Shown in pieces: positions 9,598-19,720 of a DNA stretch of 64,000 bases. This stretch comes from Cryptomeria japonica (Eukaryota; Streptophyta; Pinopsida; Cupressales; Cupressaceae), in NCBI RefSeq assembly GCF_030272615.1, contig NC_081412.1:692730083-692794082 (forward strand), read 5' to 3'. The notes under the pieces are model-generated. The model ran no database searches, had not been told where the DNA came from, and saw only the letters and a list, made by a program, of their open reading frames with translations. How positions within the stretch are numbered: position 1 is the stretch's first letter; each line of letters opens with the position of its first letter. The position numbers were made by a program, and so were the translations under genes.

Positions 9598-12500
9598 CTA
9601 GTCAAAAATAGATTTATACTTTATACTAGTGTCGGTGAGAGCAGTGGAGAGTGCATCCTTGACACTGTCCATTAGGGAATTCTGAGCTGTAATATCAGCT
9701 AACAGTGAAATCAAACCATCTAAAGTGCTTCCCTCTGGTTGAGTGGATAAGTGGGTAGCTCGGTTGATCTGCTCTTGGACTGATGATAAGTGGGGAATAA
9801 ATAAGGTCTGAAGAGTCATGATATCCATCCAGATTTTGTGCTCTTCATTCCAAAGTTCTAACTATTAAGCCATAAGAGTTTGTAGCTTGGTATAGAAATT
9901 CTAAACAAAATTTGGCTCGGTGGTCAATTTATTGGAGAGATTGGTAATCTCTTGTTCAATGACTTTGGTCTTATGCTTGATATCCTTAATAAATAATGAA
10001 AATGTACAGAGCTTCCGAAATAAATAAAGAATATGTTTGAGTTGAGGGGACAACTCAGCAATGAGTCCAACAAGCTTGACTTTACCTATAGCAATTGTTT
10101 TCTACACTTCTTCAATCATTTTGGCAGTTAGCTCTTTGTCCTTCAACTTGATAAGGTATTCTGATATGTCTACTCCTGATGCTTCTAATTTAATGAGTAG
10201 TTCATCTAGTTGCATATGGATGGCAGCATCTTTATTCATAGTAGCTTCAGGTAGCATGTCTATCAATAATGCTTTAACCTTCTGAAGTACTCGGTTCTTC
10301 TTCTGAATAGCCATTTGTCTTTCTTGTTCTGCTTTGGCTTTACATAGTTCTCTAAATTCAATAAGTGCTTGCCCTTTTAGTTTTGAAATGTCAATATTTG
10401 GCAACATAATAGGCTTTGACAGATCTACTCTAAAACTAAGCTTCTTCACTTTCTTTTCTTTGGATGATAAGGCTTTCACTGGTTGAATGAGTACAATAGC
10501 TTTGGAGGCTTGATCACCCTCGGTAGATTGCTCGGTAGAGGCAACACTTTTGTCGGTTCCCTTAGCCTCTGATGTGTCCTTTGGTGATTCCTTGCTTGGG
10601 GTCTTAGTGGCAACAGTTTTAGTGCATGCAGGTGCTTGAGAAGTAGATTCTCCTTTTGTAGACTGTTGACCCTCTTTGCCTTGATCAATGTCCTGAGGTT
10701 TCTTGGTTGAAACTTGCTAAGTTACCAAGGGATAGGACTTGACTTGTTCCAAAACCAATTCACTTGATACCAGTTTGGCATAGGCATTTCCTTCTATCAT
10801 CTCTTCTTCTTGTGCCTCAACGTCCATGAGATTCTCATCAAGTTGAATAGTTGAAGCAGGATCTTGCTCGGTAATGTCAACTATTTCAACTTCACCTTGA
10901 TGTTCAGCATTCTTGATTTGGAATATTTCTTTCCATTTGACTTTGGTTTCATTCTCAACTTCAAGATAAAGGCCATTCATCATTTTCAAGGCCCTTTGCT
11001 TTACTTGAAAGTTTGTCTTGTAGTCCTTCAAATGTTTTCTTATGTCTTCTACCAACATATCTAGAAAGAGATGTACCAAAACTCTTTCTCTGACCTTTTT
11101 CTCTGAGTCCATTGCATATTGCCACCTAGTGTCAATGTGTGAATACAATGTTTTAGGAAGAAATTCAGTTACTTCTAGTGGAACTACTTGGAATTTGAGA
11201 AGTGTACATACTACTAATTCTTCTGTTTGCCTCTTCTCATCTTTTGTTCTGGAGTCATATTTTACATACCTGAATGACCCAAATCCACCATATTGTTTCA
11301 GATTTGTGCAAAAATTGTCCACACTGTGTATATCTTCCTTAGTGCTTTTAACAATCTGAAATTTGCTTACATCTTCAAATTCTGTGTCACTTGACTCTTT
11401 ATTCAAAATGAGACTCCTGGTTGACTTCTTATAGGTTCTTGTTACCTTAGGTATTTCAACATTTTTTTGCCTCTTACCGGGTGACACTGCAGATGATCTA
11501 GTGTTGGGGCACTTCACTGGAGGAGTCGATGATACCTTTATTGTATCCTGTTTCTTCCTTCTCAAAATTTTGCCTTTTGGCAACTCGGTGCTCAGAGTAA
11601 TTGCTGCTTCTTGAGCCTCAAATTATTTCTCAATTACAAGTTGATCACTCTTGATAGGAGTTGGGCTAGAACCTTCTCCAAATTTCTTAGTTAGCACTTT
11701 GATCATTTTAGTGGCTTTTCTTGTAGCCTTCGGTACTAATATGCTCATTTTTACTTTTACTTTGACCTCTTCATAGGTACCATACCTGATCTCGGTAGCA
11801 TGCCTTGGAAGTGTCAAAAAGGCATCTATCTGTTGTTGAGAAATATCAAGATCCATTTCATAACCCATGGACGGTAGAGATTGAGTTCTAGGATCTACTG
11901 CATTGACATAACAGTAGTCAGTGTCCACTTCAAAACATATATCATCCTTATATTTTTCCACTAATTGAGGTGGGATTTTGTACCTGTTATGCATCTTTTC
12001 TTGAAATTTGTTGAAGTAATCATCCATTATCTCATTGAAATTATCACCTAATTGATTGATAAAGTCATTTATTTGATGGGTGATTGGTCGGTGTAACTCC
12101 CAAACTATGTTACCGACTGATGGGAAGAATTTCTGAAAAATAGAAAAACATGCACACTAAGAGTGACCCAAACTTTAGTGTGTTTGCCGAGTTATTCTTC
12201 TTAGGTTTCCTTATAGTGTGGAGATTTTCAAATAGGTTTTTCAGCAACACTTCACATAGATCAATCTTCATACCCTTTTTCACAATCTTGTAGGCCAAAT
12301 CTATAGTTGCACATGGTACACTGTTTTCTCTTGCTGATTGAAAGAAACAATAACCGATGACTCTAATTGCAAACTTTAGCTCTGCATCTGTAACATTATT
12401 CAATTTAAGACCTCTACAATTAGACTCAACTCCGGTTAAAGTTATCAATTCCTTCTGTGAAATCGTTTTCTGTGCTCAAGCATGGTCGTATATAGGGTAT

Positions 12501-12910
12501 CCAGTTATTATATGAATGATCTCCTTGGTGATTTTGAACAGTTTCTCCTCTAACCACATAAAGTCATCATGAACTCTGCTAAAAATAAATTTAACCCATT
12601 AGGGTTTGAAAACTCAAGGGTAGGTTAGGGCTTTGGTCAATCCCTTGACTTTGATATGCTCATACTTGCTATCTAGGATTCTATCAGTGCATAACTCATC
12701 ATACATGTCCTTGATCTTGGTATGACCTAGCTCTTCAACATGACACTTAGTGTAGAATCTGACATCTTCAACTAATAGAACCCTATCCAAAATAAAAGAA
12801 AATGTAGTTTTCTTATTGGGTTCAGATGCAACTTTGGGAGGTAAGGAATACTTTAGTGAGGGCTTCTCAATAGTCTCAACTACAATAGGTTTCTACAACT
12901 TAGGAGCCAT
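9598..12910 (-). pseudogene. Large extra ORF of the copia-type element (unknown protein, ~1,100 codons)
   Basis: From MAPKL (ATG at 12910) the frame can be followed for ~1,100 codons to the stop at 9598, with several stops and one frameshift between 12110 and 12027. Visible parts: a hydrophobic helical domain (~residues 100-260, with DFMWLEEKLFKITKEIIHII and then FGSLLVCMFFYF); a second block (KYKDDICFEVDTDYCYVNAV, residues ~300-355); basic linkers that could be nuclear signals (GKILRRKKQ, SPGKRQKN, ~445-485); a helical block; a Thr/Lys/Glu/Ser-rich stretch (~730-800); and a charged helical C-terminus. No signal peptide, transmembrane anchor or enzyme motif is clear. It sits where env-like or extra ORFs lie in some copia elements, before the 3' LTR. 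The C-terminal part resembles the ORF at 62473-63661. The layout also resembles the LTR ORF of the gypsy family. Function unknown. Confidence 0.65.
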
Positions 12911-13506
12911 TTCAAACTTGGATTTCTACTAAAGAAAGAGCTTAGGGTTTTAACTGACCAGAAAATGCTTTCAAGTTAGTAAATATAATGCAGATGTTCA
13001 CAACTGATATTGACCGGTTAACTGGCTTGAAAATGCATTTGAGATTGTTGTATAAATACATTGAAATTCGCTCGGGAGATGTTTGATCACCTTTGAATCA
13101 CTTAGCTCTACTCTTTGATAACTAGTAAGCGTAATATGACCACGCGAAGAACCTTAAGTACACATTTCACCTTATCGGGCTTTGTGCAGTTAGGTAATAA
13201 AACATTAAATGCACTAAGTTCAACTAAACCAATTAACTTCCTTTTACGCTTTTACCAACTAGACAGGCTTCCTGCACTTACCAACTTCTCTGGTGCTCCA
13301 AAAGATTAGATAGAATTTCAAACTTGCTAATGCATCTTAGCTATGCAAATTTTGGAATTAAGTACATGATAAAATAGGACCTATTAAGATCTAACCTTGA
13401 GATAATGCAGTCCCTTCATACCTTTACTAATTAATTCGAAGCAGATGCACCTAACTCGGTAGGTAAGGTGCTTTCTTCATTTTTTGACTCAATTTCCTTT
13501 TTTTTT
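12911..13506 (-). other. Spacer between gag and the extra ORF
   Basis: About 600 bp where pol would begin. I see no open frame on the element's sense strand and no protease or integrase motif. The 64-codon frame at 13115-13309 on the + strand looks like chance. Confidence 0.45.
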
Positions 13507-14787
13507 CTAGATTTTTTGTAATTTGATTTTTATCTCTTCAATATCTCCTCTGGGTTGATCTCTACAGTTCTTAGCCAAGTGTCCAACTTTATGACAATGA
13601 AAGCATGTCATTCCAGGATTTCTCCATGATCTTCGGTTGTTCATTCCAAACCTTATCATGCAGTTGGCACTTATATGTCCATATCTTCCACAACATTCAC
13701 ACCATATCCTTGTATTGTAATCCCATGGTACTGCAGTATACTATCGGTTAAGATCTGCGTGAGTTCAGTAGCTTCTAGTATTTGCTCGGTGTGAAGACCT
13801 CATATAGTTTTTCTACTTAAACCAACAGTTCTCAGTACTGTGTCCATATCTATTGCTGTTTTTGCAAAACCCCTTGAATTTTGCCTTCTAAAAATTGCTA
13901 GCACACTTTGTCCTACATTGTTTAGATGTGTGACCATACTTATTGCAATTGTAACAATAACCATCAAACCTAGTGACATTCGGTTGCTTACCTTTTCTAA
14001 TTTGGTACATGTTGGCAGTATGTCCTTGTTTTCCATAGTGGTTGCAGATAGACTTCTTTCCTTTGATTTTCTCCTTATTTCCAGCTTGTTTTGATGTTTC
14101 CCCTCTCTCGGTGGTGTTGATCCCTTTCTCGGCAAAGTGTTTTTCTTTGTAACTGAGTCCTGCATCTTTGTTGGGTCTTCTTATATTTAGTTTCTCATCC
14201 AACATCCTTGATGCTTCATAACTTTTCTTCAGTGTTTCTTTTGATTTCTTCTCTGCTTCAAGTTCATTGGTCAATCTTGATCATTCAAGTTTCAATGCTT
14301 GATTCTCATTTTCTTTTAGATTTACTTCATGATGTGCATAACCCAATTGATAAAAAGGATTATGTTGAATTCCAGTCATTCTTGTGATTTCATCATTCTT
14401 TTCAGACACCAATTCTTCTAGCTATTTTTTTTCCCTTTCCATGTCTCTTATGTTATCCTCAGTTGTTCTTAATGCATCAAGATTTTTAGTCATGTGTGTG
14501 CTAAAATGCTCATGTTCTCTTTTTGTTGCTTTCAGTTGTTCAGTCAGTGCTTTGTTCTTTTCTTTCAGTTCTCCAATCATTTCTTCAGTCTCTTCTGATA
14601 TACTATTCTTAGATGATGTCTCAATTTGTTCCACCAACTTTTGTGAGTCCTGTAAATCATCAGACAACCTTCTTCTGACTTTCAGTGATCTTTTCATTTG
14701 TCTTTGCATATCTACAATCACTTGATTAGCATGATCCAATTCTTCTTGAAGATTCACAATTCTCTGAGATTGTTTGCAGCCTTCCAT
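13507..14787 (-). pseudogene. gag with five zinc-knuckle units
   Basis: One minus-strand frame of 427 codons, from ATG at 14787 (MEGCKQSQRIVNL) to TAG at 13507, with several internal stops. Residues ~5-170 are a long coiled coil rich in Glu, Lys, Gln and Leu. Then come five CCHC-like units: CNHYGKQGH (last Cys lost), CYNCNKYGHTSKQC (intact), CKNSNRYGHSTENC (second Cys changed to Ser), CECCGRYGHISANC (intact) and CFHCHKVGHLAKNC (intact). The knuckles would bind the packaged RNA. Copia gags usually have one or two, so five is unusual. The start was chosen because the frame upstream enters the PBS and LTR. The N-terminal copia gag domain is not obvious, so the coiled coil may replace it or the start may lie elsewhere. 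Confidence 0.75.
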
Positions 14788-14830
14788 TGATAAGATCTTT
14801 CTCTTTAGGCTATTAAACCCTTTTCCAAGA

Positions 14831-14847
14831 TTGAAGCTCTGATACCA
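14831..14847 (-). other. Primer-binding site (initiator Met tRNA type)
   Basis: The minus strand reads TGGTATCAGAGCTTCAA, two bases (AT) after the LTR end ...CCTAACA. It is an exact match to the common plant TGGTATCAGAGC primer site. Confidence 0.88.
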
Positions 14848-14849
14848 AT

Positions 14850-16046
14850 TGTTAGGTCCAACTAGGAAAGCTAATGTACTGATAGGGGAGGGGTAAATCA
14901 GTACTTCAAAACTTTTCTCCAAAAATAATCTTACTGATAAACATAAATTGTAAACTACTGATCTCATAATATAAAGCTAACACATAATTATAGAAATGAC
15001 ATTCATACACATTTCACTCCATAACACAAATATTTTGGTTATGCAGAAACTCTTTGTTAGAGAGAAAAACTGCAGTGGGGATGGAACCCACAACTTCACT
15101 ACTACAACAATAAAGGTTGCTCAATTAGAGCTACATGTTTAGCTATTTCTGATAGCTTACCCTGTTAGGAGTATCAAGATCTTTAGATTAACCTTTCTAA
15201 AGGATTTTACAACACTTATACAAAATGTTGCACCTGGTTAAAGGCTTTACAATTTATAGACTTTGTTAGAGTCTTTTACCTTGTTAAAGGTTTCTATTAA
15301 AACTTAAATGATTCAATAAAATCTTTACAAATATCTGTAACTTTACATCTGAAATGTTATAGCAAATTCTATGTCCTCAATATAAAATTACCTTGCTCAT
15401 AGCATACCTCGGTAATTGATAAATCAACTCGGTAAACCCTTCTGTTTACTCTGTCCCTTAAACTGTTCTCTAAAGACTTTCTCGATGACCTCTGAATATC
15501 TCTATTAGTCATAACAGTCACAACTCAATGTGTCCTCTTTTGATTTTCCTTTTAACTCTTCTATCACACATGTCTCTCATTTTTTATTCTCAAACAACTT
15601 TGTATAAATAGATCTCTGGGATGGTGATCTGTTCATGCTATGATCTTACAAACAAGATTCATCGAATGAATAAACATAGAAATTATTTCATAGGATAAAC
15701 TTCCTCAAAATCATACAAAATATTGAAGTGCAATTTCCTATGTGATAACGGTTCCCTGTTCCTCGATTCTTGTAACATGTTTCCACATATGTGTCCAGGT
15801 TCATTGAATCTGGTAACACATTTCTACCCAGTTTAGATTACTTGGTATACCTTCTTTGCTGGTCAGTAGACATAGAACGTTACTTGGTAGACAGCTCAAT
15901 GTATACTTAACTCTGTGACTCCTTTCTTCTCTAACTAACCGACTGCTTTAATGCTTACCGATTGAATATTTTGGTAGTATTAACTAAATAGAATATATAG
16001 GATGACTTTGGACATAAAAATAATGACAACTTAGTAAATAATAACA
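14850..16046 (-). repeat. 5' LTR of the non-autonomous copia-type element
   Basis: 1,197 bp, the partner of 8078-9269. The two differ by scattered substitutions and small indels, so the insertion is not very recent. A TATTTATA box near 15605-15612 (minus strand) matches the one in the other LTR. Confidence 0.88.
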
Positions 16047-16051
16047 ATGCC

Positions 16052-17394
16052 TTCATATTTCGATTTGGTGTTAAAAATAGACATTCACATACATATCTAA
16101 CACCTAAATTTGGGCTACAAAATGAACATGAATTAGGTTGCATTAGATTAAATCATTTTTCTTTTTCTAAAGGTAAAGAATTTTTATTGTGTCTGGGGTG
16201 GACCTATTGTTGCACTAATTGACTTTCCACCCGCCTTCGGGGTCTTGGGAGAAAGAAGGAAGGTGACAATGACATCCAAATTTTATTTTATTCTACATAG
16301 TGAGGGGTATCTTTAAATGGGGATTTCATCACCCCACAAAGGTACTTCGAATTGGGATGCATTGGGGATATCATCTCTCCCAGTGTACTCTCGAGTGGGT
16401 TTTTTGAGCTACTATATAAATATACTGGTTAGGAGGCTAGAGTGTTGAGTGAATTTGACATATGTGGGGGCCTTCCCTACATCGATAAGCTCAACTAAAG
16501 TGTTAAGTGGCTGTCTCTGAGAATCCATTGTTGGATCAAGAGCCCTCAAAACCTAATACTAAGACCCAATTTAGTTGCCAAAAATCCTGCATTCAGTGAT
16601 TCTGGGAGTGCGGATCGTACCCCATAGATGCCCTTCATGTACCTTACACTATGATACAAAAATACCTTGGCTATAAGATCTTCGGATCTTCGGGGTAAGA
16701 GAGACTGGCATGCCCAAGAAGTGTGTGTCGTGGAGTGGAGCCAGTGCTGCTAGACTCTCTATCTATTCATTTTGTTTCGGTATTTTATTGTAAGGGCCTC
16801 ATTTGAATGGTTTCCCCTATCCAACCTAAGATTGTATTCCGTGTTTTTTTTATGTATCATTGTGCTAGAGCAGTATTGAGTCAGTCCCTTGGGCTTTTTC
16901 AAGCCCTATCCCACATATCTCCGAATTTTCCAAGATTGTATGAAAATTGAGTCAGTCAGCTATACATAGCTACCATCAATTATACTTAGATTTGGAAAAC
17001 TACAAAACATTATGCCACACAAGAAGTTACAGAAAACAAAGTCCATTTTGAAACCAAAACTCAAAAATCCTTACATACTTGTGACCCTAGGCAGTCTTTT
17101 ACATAGTCTTTTACATAGTCCCACTTACATCCTCATTAACATCCTACATCTTTTGCATAGTCCCACTTACATTCTCATTATCATCATACATCTTTTGCAT
17201 AGTCCCACTTACATCCTCATTATCATCCTAGGTCTTTTGCATAGTCCCACTTATGTCGTCATTATCATCCTCATATACATCCTTATCTAGACCTCATATA
17301 CATCTATCTTAGCTCATCATCATTTACATAATCATCATAGAAAATCATACTCCAAACATCCAAATCACAATTAGAGGATCAATCAAACTCAACC
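16052..17394 (+). other. Older sequence, possible LTR/leader of the element split by the giant insertion
   Basis: No ORF I can support. A TATA-like CTATATAAATATAC occurs at about 16421-16434. At 17100-17285 there is a 42-bp tandem repeat. The text then leads into the coding-like frame at 17395, so this may be the LTR and leader of an older element. The frame at 17012-17290 is only the tandem repeat read through. Confidence 0.4.
17100..17285 (+). repeat. 42-bp tandem repeat, four units
   Basis: The marker TCCCACTTA occurs at 17119, 17161, 17203 and 17245 (spacing 42 bp each). Units share CTTTTGCATAGTCCCACTTACAT-like text split over two parts, and CTCATTATCAT. The period is divisible by three, so it gives an open frame on + by itself. 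Confidence 0.8.
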
Positions 17395-17716
17395 TTGACT
17401 CAAACAAGTTTGTCAAGTTCAACAAATCAAACATTATCGCATCTAGAGAAATGGGGAAAACATCTTACATGTTGTGATCCTAGGTCCAAACCAAACAAGA
17501 AAACATCATGGATTGGCATTATACATTTCATAGGGAAGGTGGATGATTCATCCCTTCCATTCCTATTTCATCACCATCCATAGAAACCTTAGGTCAACAG
17601 ATCAAGACTTTGCAACAAGTGACAAACATGGCTAGTCCTGACAACCATAGGGGCTGGTTAGAAAACATGATGAGAGAAGTGATGACCATGAGGGGATCAG
17701 TATCAAGCCAACCTTC
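17395..17716 (+). pseudogene. Left half of a coding-like sequence interrupted by the giant element
   Basis: The translation runs TQTSLSSSTNQTLSHLEKWG and DPRSKPNKKTSWIG. After a frameshift near 17580 it reads LGQQIKTLQQVTNMASPDNH, RGWLENMMREVMTMRGSVSS, QPS up to the insertion point. The frame continues in phase at 57296 once one copy of the CCTTC duplication is counted (QPSSSCETIRTCQPSFFNK). It looks like the N-terminal, low-complexity part of a retroelement gag rather than a cellular enzyme, but I do not recognise the family. It is interrupted by the insertion, by a frameshift and by stops. Confidence 0.5.
17712..17716 (+). repeat. Target site duplication, left (CCTTC)
   Basis: CCTTC directly precedes the LTR start TGTTATCAC. 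The identical CCTTC is at 57296-57300 after the distal LTR end. Confidence 0.9.
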
Positions 17717-18229
17717 TGTTATCACTGATTAAAAATGGGCTTTTCTTTTCCCATGATTGGCTATGGTTTGTTGAAATTTTGAATAGGGTGCAATTTTAAA
17801 TGCTTCAACTTTGTTCTAGACCTCAAGGGTTTAAGGGTTTTTGATTTTAGATCCTCTTGTGTTTTTTTTAAACCCTCTAATTTCTAATCTTTCATTACTT
17901 TATTCACTTAAGTAATGGGTTGTGGGGTCGTAGGAAGTGTCCCCCCTTGTTGTTTGCCTAGGCGGTCATGTTAATTAATCGAAAAGTTTATGCCTCATAT
18001 GTTATTCTCCTAAAGTTGTTGGGCCCAGTAACTGGTGCGCATCTCATGGGTGGATCCACGGCTCGCATCATTTCGCTAGCCAAAGTTGCGAAAATGACAT
18101 GGTATGCCACATAGATGGTCTAGCTGGTTGATGATAGCGAGTAAAATGGTGGCACACAGCATAAGTTACAACAGTCAGTGGGTCAGGATTAAAGGCTAAA
18201 AGGCGGGCCCCAGAGGTGAGTCGGGTCAT

Positions 18230-19070
18230 AGTTAGGAGATGACCTAGCGGGTATAGCTATCAAGAGTAGATTGTGGCCCCATGGTTTCCTTTTGGCATAT
18301 AACAAAGTTACAAGTCAGCTCCGACGGTGATTGGACACCAGGTGTTCACAGTGAGTCAGTGGGCCTACCCCTTCTGAAAGCCTTTTCAGATGATTAAAAG
18401 CCGATCAACTTAAGAGACGATCCGATGGCCCGCGCTATTTCACAAGGGTAAGATGCTCGTTCTTTATACCCCGCAAAATAGTGAGAGTGCATGAGAGCCG
18501 TCCATGTGTCATGATGGTGGCCCTAGAGGATATAGCTGTTAAGAGTTTGTTGGGGCCCTGTGGTTTTCTCTCGGCCAATGAAAAAGTGACAAGTCAGTTC
18601 CGATGGTGACTGCACGCCAGGTGTTCACAGTGAGTCAGCGGGCCCACCCCTCCTGAAAGCCTTTTTAGATGATTAAAAGCTGATCAACTTAAGAGATGAT
18701 CCGATGGCCTGTGCTATTTCGTAAGGGTAAGATGCTCGTTCTTTATACCCCACGAAATAGCGAGAGTGCATGAGAGTCATCCACGTGTCATGATGGTGGC
18801 CCTGGAGGATATAGCTATTAAGAGTTTATTGGGGCCCCGTGGTTTTCTCTTAGCTAATGAAAAAGTGACAAGTCAGCTCCGACGGTGATAGGATGCCAGG
18901 TGTTCACAGTGAGTCAGCGGACGCACCCCTCCCGAAAGCCTTTTCAAATGATTAAAAGCCGATCAACTTAAGAGATGATCTGATGGCCCACGCTATTTCG
19001 CAAGGGTAAGATGCTCGTTCTTTATACCTCATGAAATAGCGAGAGTGTATGAGAGCCGTCCACGTGTCAT
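18230..19070 (+). repeat. 279-bp tandem repeats in U3, three units
   Basis: The marker GACAAGTCAG or TACAAGTCAG recurs at about 18310, 18589 and 18868, spaced by 279 bp. Each unit holds GGTGTTCACAGTGAGTCAG, a CTTAAGAGATGATC-like site, and an inverted pair CGCTATTTCG ... CGAAATAGCG around CTTTATACC. The opposite-strand copy of the family has only two units per LTR. Confidence 0.88.
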
Positions 19071-19123
19071 GATGACACATGGTCTAAGAAGAAAGTTTGG
19101 GCCCGCTAAGGTGGAACCGGCAG

Positions 19124-19130
19124 TATAAAG
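19124..19130 (+). promoter_or_regulatory. TATA box upstream of the LTR ORF
   Basis: CAGTATAAAG lies ~595 bp before the ORF start. The element is conserved as TATAAAAG in both minus-strand LTRs (40746-40752 and 54121-54127) and altered to TATATAGG at ~32830. It follows a CACGTG-type palindrome by ~60 bp. It is a good candidate for the promoter of the LTR ORF. Confidence 0.5.
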
Positions 19131-19720
19131 GAAAAACATGCGGCCAGCATTAAGTCAAATGCGAAGGAAATTTCAATGCCAATGGTTGGGCACCACGTGG
19201 TATCATATAGCCAATAGAGAAGCGGGACCTGGCGCGGAGCCAAAGTTGTTAGTTAATCTAACGCTCAATCAAGTTTTTTTTGATTGGACAGTCGGCGCTA
19301 TTTCGTAGGACTAAGTTGCCCGATAGTTATGCTTCGCGAAGTTGCGAAAGAGCAAAATGAAACACTTGTAGTAACGTTGTGACCCATTGGAGCGAAAAAT
19401 ATGAATTCTCGTATGAATTCAATTTTGAAGGGATGGCCAAAGCATGCGGAATCAAAGTTGTAGTTAAGGCCCTGAGTACAATATTTGATTTCCTATCAAC
19501 CAGGTGAAGATATCTTTTAAAGGATTTTGCAGAAGAGCAGATGCAGAGTTATTTTCTTCAGGTACAGAGCAAGTTGGTTCAGTTGCAGAGCAAATTCCTT
19601 CAAGCGAAGAACAGGTTCTTTGGTATTCTTGTGTAGCAATTCCTATGTAGTGTTTTAGATAAGATAATTGATTCATCATAGAATTGTTTAGGAGTGGTAT
19701 TAATTTCTTATGTTTTCAAA

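Larger units (their letters stand above)
8078..16046 (-). mobile_element. Non-autonomous copia-type LTR retrotransposon, nearly full length (7,969 bp)
   Basis: Two direct LTRs (8078-9269 and 14850-16046) flank a 5.6-kb internal region read on the minus strand. A Met-tRNA primer-binding site lies next to the right LTR and a polypurine tract next to the left LTR. The flanks are ATGCT (8073-8077) and ATGCC (16047-16051), a 5-bp target duplication with one change. Inside are a gag (13507-14787) and a large extra ORF (9598-12910). I find no protease, integrase, RT or RNase H motif in any frame, so the element depends on pol supplied in trans. It is inserted into the 59-bp tandem repeat. Gag and the extra ORF are broken by stops and at least one frameshift. 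Confidence 0.85.

Noticed and set aside
13115-13309. A 64-codon + strand frame inside the copia-type element
   Set aside because: Antisense to the element, in its gag-to-extra-ORF spacer, with no features.
14831-14847. A tRNA gene fragment at the Met-type primer site
   Set aside because: Only the 3'-end complement is present and it abuts an LTR end; it is a primer-binding site.
17012-17290. A 92-codon hydrophobic + strand frame that could pass for a membrane protein
   Set aside because: It is the 42-bp tandem repeat read through; 42 is divisible by three, so the frame stays open by itself.
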